Made by a program: the position numbers and the translations under genes. A DNA stretch of 64,000 bases. It comes from Nocardioides guangzhouensis. GTDB lineage: Bacteria; Actinomycetota; Actinomycetes; Propionibacteriales; Nocardioidaceae. The notes beneath the pieces are model-generated. The model did no database searches. It saw only the letters and a program-made list of their open reading frames with translations, and was not told the DNA's origin. Within the stretch, counting starts at the first letter, position 1; each line of letters starts with the position of its first letter. Below, in pieces: positions 1 through 8,621 of the stretch. The DNA lies in assembly GCF_004519545.1 (NCBI RefSeq), contig NZ_SDKM01000001.1:229531-293530 (forward strand), given 5' to 3'.

Positions 1-91
1 GGAGCGCGCCGCGCTCGAGGACCGTTCGGTCGCCTCGCTCCTTCGCCGCGCCGCACGCACCTACCTGCAGGACGCGGAGTCCATCCCATGA
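1..91 (+). CDS. C-terminal end of a ribbon-helix-helix-like protein (partial)
   Basis: An open frame enters from the left edge at base 2 and ends with TGA at 89-91. The 29 visible residues include RSVASLLRRAARTYL, which resembles the second helix of Arc/CopG ribbon-helix-helix DNA-binding proteins, where a small RSVS-like turn precedes an amphipathic helix. The stop overlaps the ATG of the primase gene as ATGA, so the two are probably translationally coupled. In mobile elements such proteins often regulate replication genes. The N-terminal part is outside the window, so the assignment rests on a short segment and could be wrong. Confidence 0.5.
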   Translation, partial: ERAALEDRSVASLLRRAARTYLQDAESIP

Positions 92-1620
92 GCACCGAGC
101 CAGGTCCCCAAGGACTCGAGGACGCACGGGTCGAACGCGTGCCGACCGGTGCGGAGGTCGACGTCGCGGACCCGGCGCTGCTCACCGAAGAGCAGTACAC
201 CGCGGTGGCACTCACGACCTCGGGCTATCGGCCCACGGAGTACGGGAACGCGCAGCGGCTGGCCGTCCTCTTCGGCGGTGACGTTCGCTGGGTTCCGGAG
301 GAGAAGCGCTGGTACGTGTGGACCGGCCGGCACTGGGCCCCAGACGCGACCGGGGAGCTGATGCGACGGGCGAAGACCGTGGCACGACTCCTGTGGCACG
401 AGGTGCCGCATGTCAGCTTCGATGACCGTCGCGTATGGCTCCTCCACGGCCGCAAGTCGGAGACCAAGCGCGGGCTCCAGGCCATGATCGACCTGGCGGC
501 GTCAGAGAAGCTCCACACCGAGGACGAGCAGGAGCTCACCCTGACCTGCACGGCGGCCAGCTTCGACCAGGACCGACACCTGCTCAACTGCACGAACGGC
601 ACGTTGAACCTCGAGACCGGCGTGCTCTCGCCACATCGACGCACCGACATGCAGCGCCGCATCACCCTGGTGCCGTACGAGGCAGACGCCCGCTCAGCGG
701 ATTGGGAGGCCTTTCTCCGACAGACCACAGGGGGAGACCAGGAGCTCATCGACTACCTCCAGTTGCTTGCGGGAGCGACGCTGCTCGGGAGCAACCGCTA
801 CGACATCCTCCCCGTCATCTTCGGGCCCCAAGGGAGCGGCAAGAGCACGTTCATCCAGGCGCTGGTCGCCCCGCTCGGACGGCAGTTCGCCGGCACCGCC
901 AGCCTGGAGACGTTCGCGGAGCGTCGCGCGACGAGCGCCGCCCGGGATGACCTCGCCCGGCTCGAAGGGCTGCGCATGGTCGCCTGTGTGGAAGGGGAAC
1001 GCAACCACACGCTCGCGGCCGGGCTGGTCAAGCAGATCACCGGCGGCGATGAGGTCGCGGCGCGCCGCCTCTACGCCAGCACCACCACCTGGACGCCGGA
1101 GTTCACCCTCTGGATGGCAGTGAACGAGCGGCCCCGGTTGCACGAGGACGAGGAAGGGATGTTCCGGCGTGTGAAGGCTATCCCCTTCGAGAACCAGGTC
1201 ATCCACATGGACCCCACGCTCCGCGAGCGCCTCAGCGACCCGCACAATGCTGGTCCAGCTGTTCTCGCCTGGGCGGTCGCCGGCGCCCTCCAGCTCGCGC
1301 GGGATGGGCACCTCATCGACCCTCAGGTCGTGGTGGAGGCGACCGAGGAGTACCGCGACGAACGGGCGCCCACGGCCTTCGATGCCTGGCTCGAGGAGTG
1401 CTGCCGGCGTGTACCGGATGACGTCAGGACGCCCAACCCTGACCTCCGCGCTTCCTACATGAAGTGGTGTCACGAGTCCGGCACGACACCGGTCAGCGCC
1501 AAAGCGTGGGGCACCAACATGGGACGGCACTTCACGGTCGCCCGCACCAGCACGACCCGGTTCTACCGGGGCGTGACATTGCTCGAGGGCGAACCGGCTG
1601 ATGACAGCTCCACGCCGTAG
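88..1620 (+). CDS. Phage/plasmid primase-helicase, P4/D5 family
   Basis: This 510-aa protein matches the C-terminal half of P4-type primases: a D5_N-like region followed by a superfamily 3 helicase ATPase. A Walker A motif (GPQGSGKST) lies near residue 246. A later segment reading MAVNERPR and then FRRVKAIPF is typical of the SF3 sensor and arginine region. Such proteins unwind and start replication of satellite phages, integrative plasmids and pathogenicity-island-like elements. The ATG overlaps the stop of the upstream ribbon-helix-helix fragment, indicating an operon. The 3' end overlaps the convergent HEPN frame by 58 bases. The N-terminal catalytic primase domain is not present here, so it may act as a helicase only or be supplied separately. 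Confidence 0.85.
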   Translation: MSTEPGPQGLEDARVERVPTGAEVDVADPALLTEEQYTAVALTTSGYRPTEYGNAQRLAVLFGGDVRWVPEEKRWYVWTGRHWAPDATGELMRRAKTVARLLWHEVPHVSFDDRRVWLLHGRKSETKRGLQAMIDLAASEKLHTEDEQELTLTCTAASFDQDRHLLNCTNGTLNLETGVLSPHRRTDMQRRITLVPYEADARSADWEAFLRQTTGGDQELIDYLQLLAGATLLGSNRYDILPVIFGPQGSGKSTFIQALVAPLGRQFAGTASLETFAERRATSAARDDLARLEGLRMVACVEGERNHTLAAGLVKQITGGDEVAARRLYASTTTWTPEFTLWMAVNERPRLHEDEEGMFRRVKAIPFENQVIHMDPTLRERLSDPHNAGPAVLAWAVAGALQLARDGHLIDPQVVVEATEEYRDERAPTAFDAWLEECCRRVPDDVRTPNPDLRASYMKWCHESGTTPVSAKAWGTNMGRHFTVARTSTTRFYRGVTLLEGEPADDSSTP

Positions 1621-2045
1621 GCGCGAGCTGCGTCTAGCAGGCGCACGAGGTATCGGTGTGTCTCCATGATGAGGATGAGGCAACCGCTCTCGGTGAACGC
1701 CCCCTCCCGGGCCGGTCCAGACGACGACCGCGGGTGCAGGCCGTAGTTGCGCAGGTCCCGCAGGTAGGAAGCATGTGCGAACAGCTCGTCGGCGGTGGTC
1801 GCCATCCGGGGGGCTCCTCGCAGTCTCTCGACCACGCGCTTGATCAGGCGCCCAGCGGCATCTTCGCCGAGAGCCTTTGCAACCGAGGTGTCGTCCTGCA
1901 TCGCCTCCCCGAGCGTGAACCAGGCCGCTTCGCTGGCCGCGCCGGCCATGTTCACCGCCGCCAGGTACAGCCCTCGTCGGTGCGCCTCAAGGACCTCCCT
2001 GAAGCACCTCTCTCCCCTGTCGCCGAGCAGGAGGGCTAAGTCCAC
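1563..2045 (-). pseudogene. HEPN-domain protein, probably the C-terminal part of a broken gene
   Basis: The frame gives 160 aa from GTG at 2045. It is rich in helices and carries RNYGLH, which fits the R-x4-H motif of HEPN domains. These are often metal-independent ribonucleases in toxin-antitoxin, abortive infection and CRISPR-linked systems. Coding-like sequence continues upstream of the GTG in the same frame (residues such as RIAEAYRLGRRLLDD) to a TGA at 2184-2186. No ATG, GTG or TTG is available in that stretch. The same TGA ends the upstream winged-helix-like frame, so the two frames look like pieces of one gene interrupted by a stop or by two compensating frameshifts. The 3' end overlaps the convergent primase. 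If intact, a start at 2045 would give a shortened HEPN protein. Confidence 0.5.
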
Positions 2046-2183
2046 CGACGTCAGGCTGAATCGGACTGCACGCCAGGCCGGATCGTCCAGAAGGCGCCGG
2101 CCCAGCCGGTATGCCTCGGCGATCCGCGGCCGTGCCAGGGCAACTGCTCCCCGCCCCGGGTTCCCCCTCCGCCGGGGGCCAGG

Positions 2184-2555
2184 TCAACGATGCTGAGAAC
2201 GACGTCGTTGGCCGCTCCCGTCGGGCGTGTTCATCGGGACGATGGTGCCCGCGGCCTCGAGGTCGGCGAGCTCCTCGTGGACGGCTCCCAGCAACCGGTG
2301 CCGACGAAGTGCCGGTTGGTCTGCGTCCACTTCCTGGTCAGGATCCCGCTGTGCGGCGAACACGTCGATCTCGGCGCCCTCCGCTGCCGGCAAGCCGGCT
2401 TGCTCGTAGACCCGAGCCTCGATCTCGGCGCAACGTAGCCGCGCGCCCGTCGACAACAGCTCGACGATCACCTCGCGGGCGATCGCCAGGTCAGCAGGGC
2501 CGGGCACCAGGGCGGCCGCGAGCTGCGCACGTACTCGGTCGTTCACCATCGACAT
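2184..2555 (-). pseudogene. Winged-helix-like N-terminal part of the broken HEPN gene
   Basis: From ATG 2555 (or 2549) this frame encodes 123 aa. It includes a helix-turn-helix-like run (ARLRCAEIEARVYEQAG, then HEELADLEAAGTIVP) resembling a winged-helix domain. The last dozen residues are basic and unlike the rest. Moving one base, the sequence reads NDVVLSIVDLAPGG, a much more protein-like continuation. This suggests a frameshift near 2210 and a second shift near 2150 back into the HEPN frame. I infer a single ancestral protein of about 330 aa with a DNA-binding-like N terminus and a HEPN C terminus. A real two-gene arrangement remains possible. Confidence 0.4.
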
Positions 2556-2627
2556 GCCGACCAGTCTGCAGGGATCCAGCCACACCCGCTGGGAACCCCG
2601 GCCGACGCGCCACCACGCCCTACTCGC

Positions 2628-2733
2628 TCGTGACGGGTGACGCTTGGTGACGCATTCCTCGGCACTTCCTCGACACAACTCCGTTTTCGCGACTTGTCGC
2701 GGATCTGCCGTCACCATCCGTCATCCGTCACGA
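2628..2733. repeat. 26-bp imperfect inverted repeat with TGACG half-sites
   Basis: The left arm (2628-2653) and right arm (2708-2733) match at 22 of 26 positions as inverted copies separated by 54 bases. Each arm carries three TGACG units, at 2631, 2638 and 2648 on the left and at 2709, 2719 and 2726 on the opposite strand. The spacing is therefore 7 then 10 on one side and mirrored 10 then 7 on the other. A perfect smaller palindrome CGCGACTTGTCGCG sits inside the spacer at 2688-2701. The element lies between divergent genes and could be an operator, an iteron-like replication origin or a recombination site. Confidence 0.7.
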
Positions 2734-2802
2734 TCCGGCCGGCTGAACCAGGGTCCCGCTTCACCACTTGGGTTCGTTGAACACGCGGCGACGGTGCGCC
2801 GC

Positions 2803-3009
2803 ATGCCCACGACAACGCCCCCGAACGCCCCGGCAGAGTGCCCCATCACTGACCACGTAGCGGCCGCTCTCTACCGCGCTCAGGTGTCCCGACTCGACGC
2901 GATGACGGAGCCGGAGTTCGCTGCCGTCGAGTGGCGCTGCCTGGACGTTCTGCCGAGGGAAGTTCGACCGGTTCCAGGGTTGTACCCGTCGGCGAAGGGA
3001 GTCAGCTGA
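2803..3009 (+). CDS. Small hypothetical protein (68 aa)
   Basis: A short frame from ATG 2803 to TGA 3009 encodes a soluble, mainly helical-looking protein. Its core reads DHVAAALYRAQVSRLDAMTEPEF, and the codon use is like that of neighbouring genes. It lies between the inverted-repeat region and the large recombinase-like gene, in the same direction as the latter, with 95 bases between them. I do not recognise the family. Nothing visible gives a function. It is probably an accessory gene of the mobile element. Confidence 0.4.
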   Translation: MPTTTPPNAPAECPITDHVAAALYRAQVSRLDAMTEPEFAAVEWRCLDVLPREVRPVPGLYPSAKGVS

Positions 3010-3104
3010 CCTCACGAAGCCCGGCGCTTTGTATCGGTGCGACTGCACCAACGGTGACCGGCGGCACGGTGAACGCCATCGCGTCCCCGACCACAGGAGC
3101 CAAA

Positions 3105-6100
3105 GTGTCCATCCAGATCCAACCCCGCGTCGTCCTCGCAGACGACTTCACCCCGCAGCGCGTCTACGTGCCGCTTGCCGCCAAGTTCGACGCCGCCGGT
3201 GCGGCCGAGTGCACTCTCTGCCACGTTGACCGCTACTCCACCGGTGAGGCCGGAGGCATCGGCTCCCAGGTCGGCAGGTCCACACGCCTGCACGCCGAAG
3301 ATCCCGACGTCCGGCAGTACCTCGCCATCCCCCAGGAGGCATTCGACCCCGCCCGCCCCGAGGTCGGAGCGCAGCACGGCGTAGTGCACCTCTATCTGAC
3401 CGACATCCACCCGTCGGTCGTGGTCGACGAGTACGTCGGTGCCATCGTGAGGTGCGGCAAGACGCTCTTCCTGCGACTGAGCACGAGCTCCACTCAGCGC
3501 CAGATCAAGCGCTACGACTCCGCCGACTCCAACGCGTTCACCGTGCTCGTGGTCGCCCTGCTCAACCACACTGCCGCCAACCTGACGGGCCTGCGATGGA
3601 GCGACGACCCCCGTCGCGCCGGCCGTGAGACCCCAAACTGGCAGGAGATCACCTCCCGGGCGGCGGAGCTCGGCAAGCACCTGACCTTCGGCCAGAAGAC
3701 CTACGACCCCCAAAGCGAACACCTGCTGCTCTCGCTCCTGGGCAGCATGAACCAGCAGGACGACATCACGCGGATCCACTCCCTCACCGGCGGACGCGTC
3801 CAGAAACTCCTGACCAGCGCCTGCCCGATCAGCGAAGGCCAGCTCCCACATGGAATCCGGCACAAGCGCCGCGACGACGGCCGGGTATTCCTGGGAAACA
3901 AGAAGACGAAGTACGCCGAGATCGACGCCGAGTGGCATCCCGCCATCGTCGAAGCCCTGCGACTCCACGCCGCCGGACACCCCTACGTGCAGATCGGCCT
4001 GGACGTGTTGGTCAAGCACCGGGTCCCCCGCCGTGGCCAGTTCAGCACTCCGGGGGCGACCTACGCAGACCTGGCCGATCTCCGAGCAGACCTCAGCGAC
4101 GCCACCAAGACGTTCTTCGTCAACAGCAACCGCACCAAGCCCGACGAGGAGCACCTCTACCTCGGGAAGCTCGCGGTGTGGGAGACCGGCCGCTACCCGC
4201 ACCGCGTCGCCAACAACCTCAAGCAGCGCGGCATCCCCGTGGGCGGCCTGGTGCCCACCTACACGGGACCGGACGACGTCACCGGCTACTTCGACGTGGA
4301 GCTGGACTGGGGCACGGCCCTCATCGGGTTCAAGGACGAGGAGGAACGTGCGGCCGTGCTCGGCGCGTGCCGTGACCGCCTCCGCGCCGAGCGGCGGGCA
4401 CCCCGCGCGGTCGCTGGGCGGGAGGCCGCCGGTGGGGACGTACGGGCGCTGGGCGGCCCGTACGACCGCTGGGAGGCCATCGAACCTGCGGACCAGCACT
4501 GGCCCGGCGAAGTCACCATGTACGGCGTCACCACCCGCACCCACAACAGCGGCAAGAACACGTTCATCCTCGTGCGCTACCCGGGCTCGACCAGCACGGA
4601 CGCCAACGGCCGGCCCCACGGGCTCATGCGCTACGCCAGCAAGCCCGCTGAGCACGTCGCGGGAACCTGGTCCTCCGAGGCGTACTGCGCCAGCGTCGCC
4701 ACCGAGATCCAGCGCGTCGTAGAGGACCGCATCCTCGATCCCGCCGCAGTAGTGCCGGTCCTGGCCGTCGCCAAGAACGCCGGCAGCCCGGAGGGAGATC
4801 GACGCCGGCGCAACCTGGTCGCAAGGCTCGACGCCGCAGCAGCCAAGGCAGCGCAGCTCCGTGAGGACGCCGAAGGCCTGGAGCTGCTCGCCGCCCGGAA
4901 GGAGAGGGCCGGTGACCAGGAGGCTGCCGACCGCTACGACGAACGCGCTGCGCAAGCCACAGCCGAGGCCGCCAAGCAGGACGCCATCGGGGCCGACGCC
5001 GCGGCGGCACTCGAACGCCTGGCGAGGGAGCCCGCCACCGGACCCGAGCCACTCGAAGCGAACCTCTCGCTCGCGGCGTACCTCCAGTCCGGGTTGAACC
5101 GGGCCAGCCTCAACAACGGACGCAGCAGCTCCGCGTTCAGCGCCGTGGCCCGCAACCACCTCGTCCAGCGCCGCTTCAAGATCCGCGACGAACAGGTGGT
5201 CTGGAGTGCCGACCTGCTGCTGCCGCTCGTCGCGGGTGGGGAGCTTCGAATCCCCCTGACCGGTGCGGTGCAGAACATCCGCCACCGCAAGGGCAAGGAG
5301 CTGGTCCGCGCCGAAGTCGTCGCCGAATACGTCCTCCGCGACGGCCGCACCCTCGACGAGGTCGCCATTCAGCAGACAGCCACCCGCAAGACGGTACTCG
5401 TGAAGCGCCTGATGCCCTGGCTCGTCGAGTACGGCGTCACGGCCCGCGGCGCCAAGAACGCCTTGGTCGACCACCCGCTCCGGCTCGTCCAGCGCATCAT
5501 GCACGAGCAGCTGACCGAAGGACCGAACGCCTTCTCGTCGCGATGGTCGGCCGGATTCGTTGGCCTGCTGCGGGAGGTCTACTGCGACTCTGACCTCCAG
5601 TGGGGCGACGCTGCGTGCCCGGATGACACGACCTGGATCGCGACCGCGGTCGCCACCGTCACCCAGTCCACCGGGACGCGGAAGTACGGCGTTCCCATCC
5701 TCGACCTGGCGCTCGCGCTCGGCCGAACCGAGGACGAGGTCCGCGAACTCGTCACGCCCCAGAAGCGAACCGGCGGCTTCACGCGGCCCCGCTACCTGAC
5801 CTACGCCGACAAGGCCAAGACCAAGGTGAAGGCGATCGGGTGCCCGCACGGACGCTGTCGCGGCCGACGGCACGCCGACCATGTCGCCCTGCTGCCTGAG
5901 GTGGCCGCCAGCGGCTATGGCGTCATCTGCTCGTATTGCCGGCGAGTCCCTTCCGACTCAAGACGGTGGGTGAGTCTCCAGTTCCCGGTCGAGTACCTGG
6001 AGCACTGGACGAACCGCGGTCCGGCCGGAAGCCTCCGCGCGAAGGCACAGACCGTCCCGGCGCAGCCGCCGACGACCCTCGCGCTCGGAGTGCGCTGCCC

Positions 6101-6164
6101 CGAGGGCATCTCACCCAGCGGGGACACCGATGCGCTGCTGTCAAACCACGACTGCCGCCGCTGA
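3105..6164 (+). CDS. Large protein with serine-recombinase-like segment (1019 aa)
   Basis: The start is GTG 3105 because AGGAG sits 5 bases upstream; the frame is open further back but has no comparable site. Residues 122-127 read FLRLST, like the RVS motif that carries the nucleophilic serine of resolvases. About 80 residues on, YDPQSEHLLLSLLGSM resembles the resolvase E helix. The next 100 residues resemble a Recombinase domain (GQLPHGIR, NNLKQRGIP). The middle is an alanine/glutamate-rich coiled-coil-like stretch near 560-640. Later parts contain a helix-turn-helix-like run (DGRTLDEVAIQQTATRKTV) and a C-terminal CPHGRC...CSYC cluster that could bind zinc. The catalytic-domain spacing is shorter than usual, so function is uncertain. 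It is probably the DNA-transacting protein of the element. Confidence 0.55.
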   Translation: MSIQIQPRVVLADDFTPQRVYVPLAAKFDAAGAAECTLCHVDRYSTGEAGGIGSQVGRSTRLHAEDPDVRQYLAIPQEAFDPARPEVGAQHGVVHLYLTDIHPSVVVDEYVGAIVRCGKTLFLRLSTSSTQRQIKRYDSADSNAFTVLVVALLNHTAANLTGLRWSDDPRRAGRETPNWQEITSRAAELGKHLTFGQKTYDPQSEHLLLSLLGSMNQQDDITRIHSLTGGRVQKLLTSACPISEGQLPHGIRHKRRDDGRVFLGNKKTKYAEIDAEWHPAIVEALRLHAAGHPYVQIGLDVLVKHRVPRRGQFSTPGATYADLADLRADLSDATKTFFVNSNRTKPDEEHLYLGKLAVWETGRYPHRVANNLKQRGIPVGGLVPTYTGPDDVTGYFDVELDWGTALIGFKDEEERAAVLGACRDRLRAERRAPRAVAGREAAGGDVRALGGPYDRWEAIEPADQHWPGEVTMYGVTTRTHNSGKNTFILVRYPGSTSTDANGRPHGLMRYASKPAEHVAGTWSSEAYCASVATEIQRVVEDRILDPAAVVPVLAVAKNAGSPEGDRRRRNLVARLDAAAAKAAQLREDAEGLELLAARKERAGDQEAADRYDERAAQATAEAAKQDAIGADAAAALERLAREPATGPEPLEANLSLAAYLQSGLNRASLNNGRSSSAFSAVARNHLVQRRFKIRDEQVVWSADLLLPLVAGGELRIPLTGAVQNIRHRKGKELVRAEVVAEYVLRDGRTLDEVAIQQTATRKTVLVKRLMPWLVEYGVTARGAKNALVDHPLRLVQRIMHEQLTEGPNAFSSRWSAGFVGLLREVYCDSDLQWGDAACPDDTTWIATAVATVTQSTGTRKYGVPILDLALALGRTEDEVRELVTPQKRTGGFTRPRYLTYADKAKTKVKAIGCPHGRCRGRRHADHVALLPEVAASGYGVICSYCRRVPSDSRRWVSLQFPVEYLEHWTNRGPAGSLRAKAQTVPAQPPTTLALGVRCPEGISPSGDTDALLSNHDCRR

Positions 6165-6327
6165 CGACGTTCGGCTCGCCTAGCCCGTAGTGGGCCGGGC
6201 AAAGCGGCGGGGCACGGAGTACCGTGGGTGCCGGAGCGCCGGGAAGGCTGGTCGGCACGTTGCGACGTCGACCCCAAGGACACGACATGACGTGGACTCC
6301 GGCACTCACCCAGACCGTTCCGGCACC

Positions 6328-6939
6328 ATGGTCTCGCGAGTCCTGGGCGGCCTGCCGCAACACTGGCGGCAACCGCTCCGAACCGAACTGGCAAGTGATC
6401 CGCCAGGACGTGGAGGGGAAGTCGACGGCGGCGGACATGGACGCGTCCTGGTTCCGTACTGCGGCGGTCGGGTCGCGCAGGCGGCGCTGGACGTGGCCGC
6501 GTCCTGGGCGTTGTCGCACGCGGCCGACGCGTGCGTTCTCTACGTGCGCCCGTGCGACCTGAGCCGCGGCGGGTACTACTACGTCGAGACCGTGGCGGAC
6601 GCGATGGCCGTCGCCGAGGCTGGAGCCATACGGTTGCGGGCTCGCGGCGTGACCACCTGCTCGCGGGTGGTGGACTCCGACCGGCGGTTGCTGTCCGCGG
6701 CGATCGTCAACTACGCGGCCTGCACCGAGGCGCGGGTTGTCGTTCTCGGGACCCGGGCGCGAGGCCTGCTGCACGCAACCTTGGTGGGCAGCACCTCCTG
6801 GCAAGTGGCTCGCCGCGCGGACCGCCCCGTCATCCTCGTCAACGCAGGTCGCGAGGCCCATCGCCCCCGGCCAGCCCGACCCGGATGGCCGCTTGGCCCG
6901 GGGTGGCTGCAACAACCGGGGGCTCCGGACGACTGGTAG
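6328..6939 (+). CDS. Universal stress protein domain protein
   Basis: From ATG 6328 the product has 203 aa; an in-frame start at 6190 is possible. A single UspA-like fold is visible from about residue 40. The beta strand is RVLVPYCGG, and the nucleotide-binding loop region reads VVVLGTRARGLLHATLVGSTSWQVARR, close to the family G-2x-G-9x-G-S/T signature. A strand ending PVILV follows. The N-terminal 40 residues and the Pro/Arg-rich C-terminal tail are unusual for the family. Members bind ATP or AMP and respond to growth arrest. It stands alone between the mobile element and the MTAP gene, with no clear operon partner. Confidence 0.7.
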   Translation: MVSRVLGGLPQHWRQPLRTELASDPPGRGGEVDGGGHGRVLVPYCGGRVAQAALDVAASWALSHAADACVLYVRPCDLSRGGYYYVETVADAMAVAEAGAIRLRARGVTTCSRVVDSDRRLLSAAIVNYAACTEARVVVLGTRARGLLHATLVGSTSWQVARRADRPVILVNAGREAHRPRPARPGWPLGPGWLQQPGAPDDW

Positions 6940-7102
6940 CCGGGGTGGTCGTGCGCCCGTTCCGTGAAGGGGTCCGAGCCGGGTCAATCGCTGCGTCGTC
7001 CGACCTCAACTGGGGCCCCGCTCTCGTGCTGGCAGTTCTCGAGACAGTGAACGACCGACCCAGACTGGCTCGGGAAGGCCGTCCGGATGCAAGGTAGCTG
7101 GC

Positions 7103-7906
7103 ATGAGCTCGCCCGAAGCAGAGACTGCGGACATAGCCGTGATCGGTGGCAGCGGCTTCTACTCGTTCATCGACCAGCCGGTGCAGGTGTCGGTGGACAC
7201 GCCGTACGGCGCCCCCTCGGCGCCGGTGTCCGTCGGCACCGTGGCCGGACGCCGGGTGGCGTTCCTGCCCCGTCACGGCGCCCGTCACGAGTTCCCGCCG
7301 CACGCGATCAACTACCGCGCAAACATCTGGGCGCTTCGATCGCTCGGCGTTCGGCAGGTACTCGCGCCTTGCGCAGTCGGCGGCCTGCGTGCCGAGGTCG
7401 AACCCGGCGACGTCGTGGTCCCGGACCAGCTGGTCGACCGCAGCTGGGGTCGGGACCAGAGCTATGTCGAGACCGGCGCCTGTCACGTGCCGTTCGCCGA
7501 CCCCTACTGTGCCCGGATGTCCGAGGCCGTGGCTGCCGCGGACGCGTCCGTCAAGCGGGGCGGCACGATGGTGGTCGTCCAGGGCCCGCGGTTCTCCACC
7601 CGCGCCGAGTCCGTCCACTACGCCGACCAGGGATGGTCGCTGGTCAACATGACCGGGCAGCCCGAGGCCGTCCTCGCCCGCGAGATGCGCCAGTGCTACA
7701 CCGCGATTGCACTGGTCACGGACATGGACGCCGGCATCGAGACCGGCTCCGGTGTCGGACAGGAAGAGGTGTTCGCGCTGTTCGCCGAGAACCTCAACCG
7801 CCTGCGGACGCTGCTCGCCGACACCATCGCCTCACTCCCGGACCCGGACGGCTGCCCCTGCAACACGTGGGCTGCCGACGTCGAACTCACCTACGAGGTG
7901 CCGTGA
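7103..7906 (+). CDS. mtnP: S-methyl-5'-thioadenosine phosphorylase family protein
   Basis: The 267-aa product matches the PNP/MTAP family. It starts with a phosphate-binding GGSGFY near residue 15. PRHGARHEFPPHAINYRANI near residues 56-75 holds the family His-Asn signature, and NMTGQPEAVLARE near 180 is the base/ribose site. TDMDAG near 206 also fits, where the Asp usually contacts the purine amino or keto group. The family splits methylthioadenosine (or related nucleosides) with phosphate to give adenine and methylthioribose-1-phosphate in methionine salvage. A start at ATG 7103 follows AAGGTAG at a good distance. No other methionine-salvage genes are next to it. Specificity for MTA rather than inosine-type nucleosides is not proved by the sequence. 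Confidence 0.85.
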   Translation: MSSPEAETADIAVIGGSGFYSFIDQPVQVSVDTPYGAPSAPVSVGTVAGRRVAFLPRHGARHEFPPHAINYRANIWALRSLGVRQVLAPCAVGGLRAEVEPGDVVVPDQLVDRSWGRDQSYVETGACHVPFADPYCARMSEAVAAADASVKRGGTMVVVQGPRFSTRAESVHYADQGWSLVNMTGQPEAVLAREMRQCYTAIALVTDMDAGIETGSGVGQEEVFALFAENLNRLRTLLADTIASLPDPDGCPCNTWAADVELTYEVP

Positions 7907-8039
7907 ACGTCACCGACCCCGGCGACCAGGCCCGACGAGCGTCTGACCCACCTGGCGCCTGATCGGCTGCCTTCGTGCAAGCGCTGGTCGGGAAGGTCAG
8001 CGGATCTCCGATCGCACCTCCCGGGCCTGCGCCAGCGAC

Positions 8040-8579
8040 CTACCGGTCGGTGAACAGTCGGTCCGGCAGGTGTTCGTTGCCCCGGACGTCCGCGAGCGCC
8101 TCTCGCCTCAGGGGCGTTCCGTCGACCAGCAGGGTGACGACCCCGCTGGGTTCGAGCAGTGCGAGGGCCAGGTCGTCCAGCGAGCCTCGCCCGGCTTGCC
8201 GGAGCCGGCTCCACACGTCGCCCTCGGTCAGCCCGAGCCGGCGTAGCGTCTCGCCCTGCATCACCCCTTCGAGCACGATCACCTCGGCACGATCGCGTTG
8301 ATGACGCCGCAGCCTGCTGAGCACCGCCATCACGACCAGCACCGTCGCCAGGGCCAGCACCCCTGCCTCCAGGTTCGGGGACAGCCCCAGGCTTGCCCGC
8401 CCCACGATTGCCCCGAGCACGACCATGGTCGCCGTGGTGTGGCTGGACGGGTTGGCCAGCAAGCGAGGCCCCCAGGTGTGGAGAAGCCAGACCAGCAACA
8501 GGTACATGACCGCGGTGGTGAGGATCACGGCGAGAGCGGGGTACGACGCCAGGTGCAGGTAGTGGCCGAAGTCGTTCAT
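8040..8579 (-). CDS. DUF421 (YetF-like) membrane protein
   Basis: The 179-aa product has three predicted membrane helices in its first 90 residues. A soluble C-terminal domain follows, containing VIVLEGVMQGETLRRLGLTEGDVWSRLRQAG, which fits the DUF421 family. It ends with LLEPSGVVTLL, typical of the family's last strand. GGGAGGAT lies upstream of ATG 8579. The gene follows the molybdopterin oxidoreductase by 42 bases on the same strand, so they may be co-transcribed. The family has no firm biochemical role; some members influence envelope or spore properties. No signal peptide beyond the first helix is seen. Confidence 0.75.
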   Translation of the reverse strand: MNDFGHYLHLASYPALAVILTTAVMYLLLVWLLHTWGPRLLANPSSHTTATMVVLGAIVGRASLGLSPNLEAGVLALATVLVVMAVLSRLRRHQRDRAEVIVLEGVMQGETLRRLGLTEGDVWSRLRQAGRGSLDDLALALLEPSGVVTLLVDGTPLRREALADVRGNEHLPDRLFTDR

Positions 8580-8621
8580 GCGTCGATCCTCCCGCTTGCG
8601 GGCGCTCCGGCGGACCGCCGG

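Noticed and set aside
3012..5882. A 956-aa minus-strand open frame opposite the recombinase-like gene
   Set aside because: It mirrors the codon phase of the plus-strand gene and has Arg/Gly/Val-rich, domain-free content typical of GC-rich antisense frames.
6165..6327. Possible attachment site between the mobile element and the universal stress protein gene
   Set aside because: I found no direct repeat with the left part of the window, and the left end of the element is outside.
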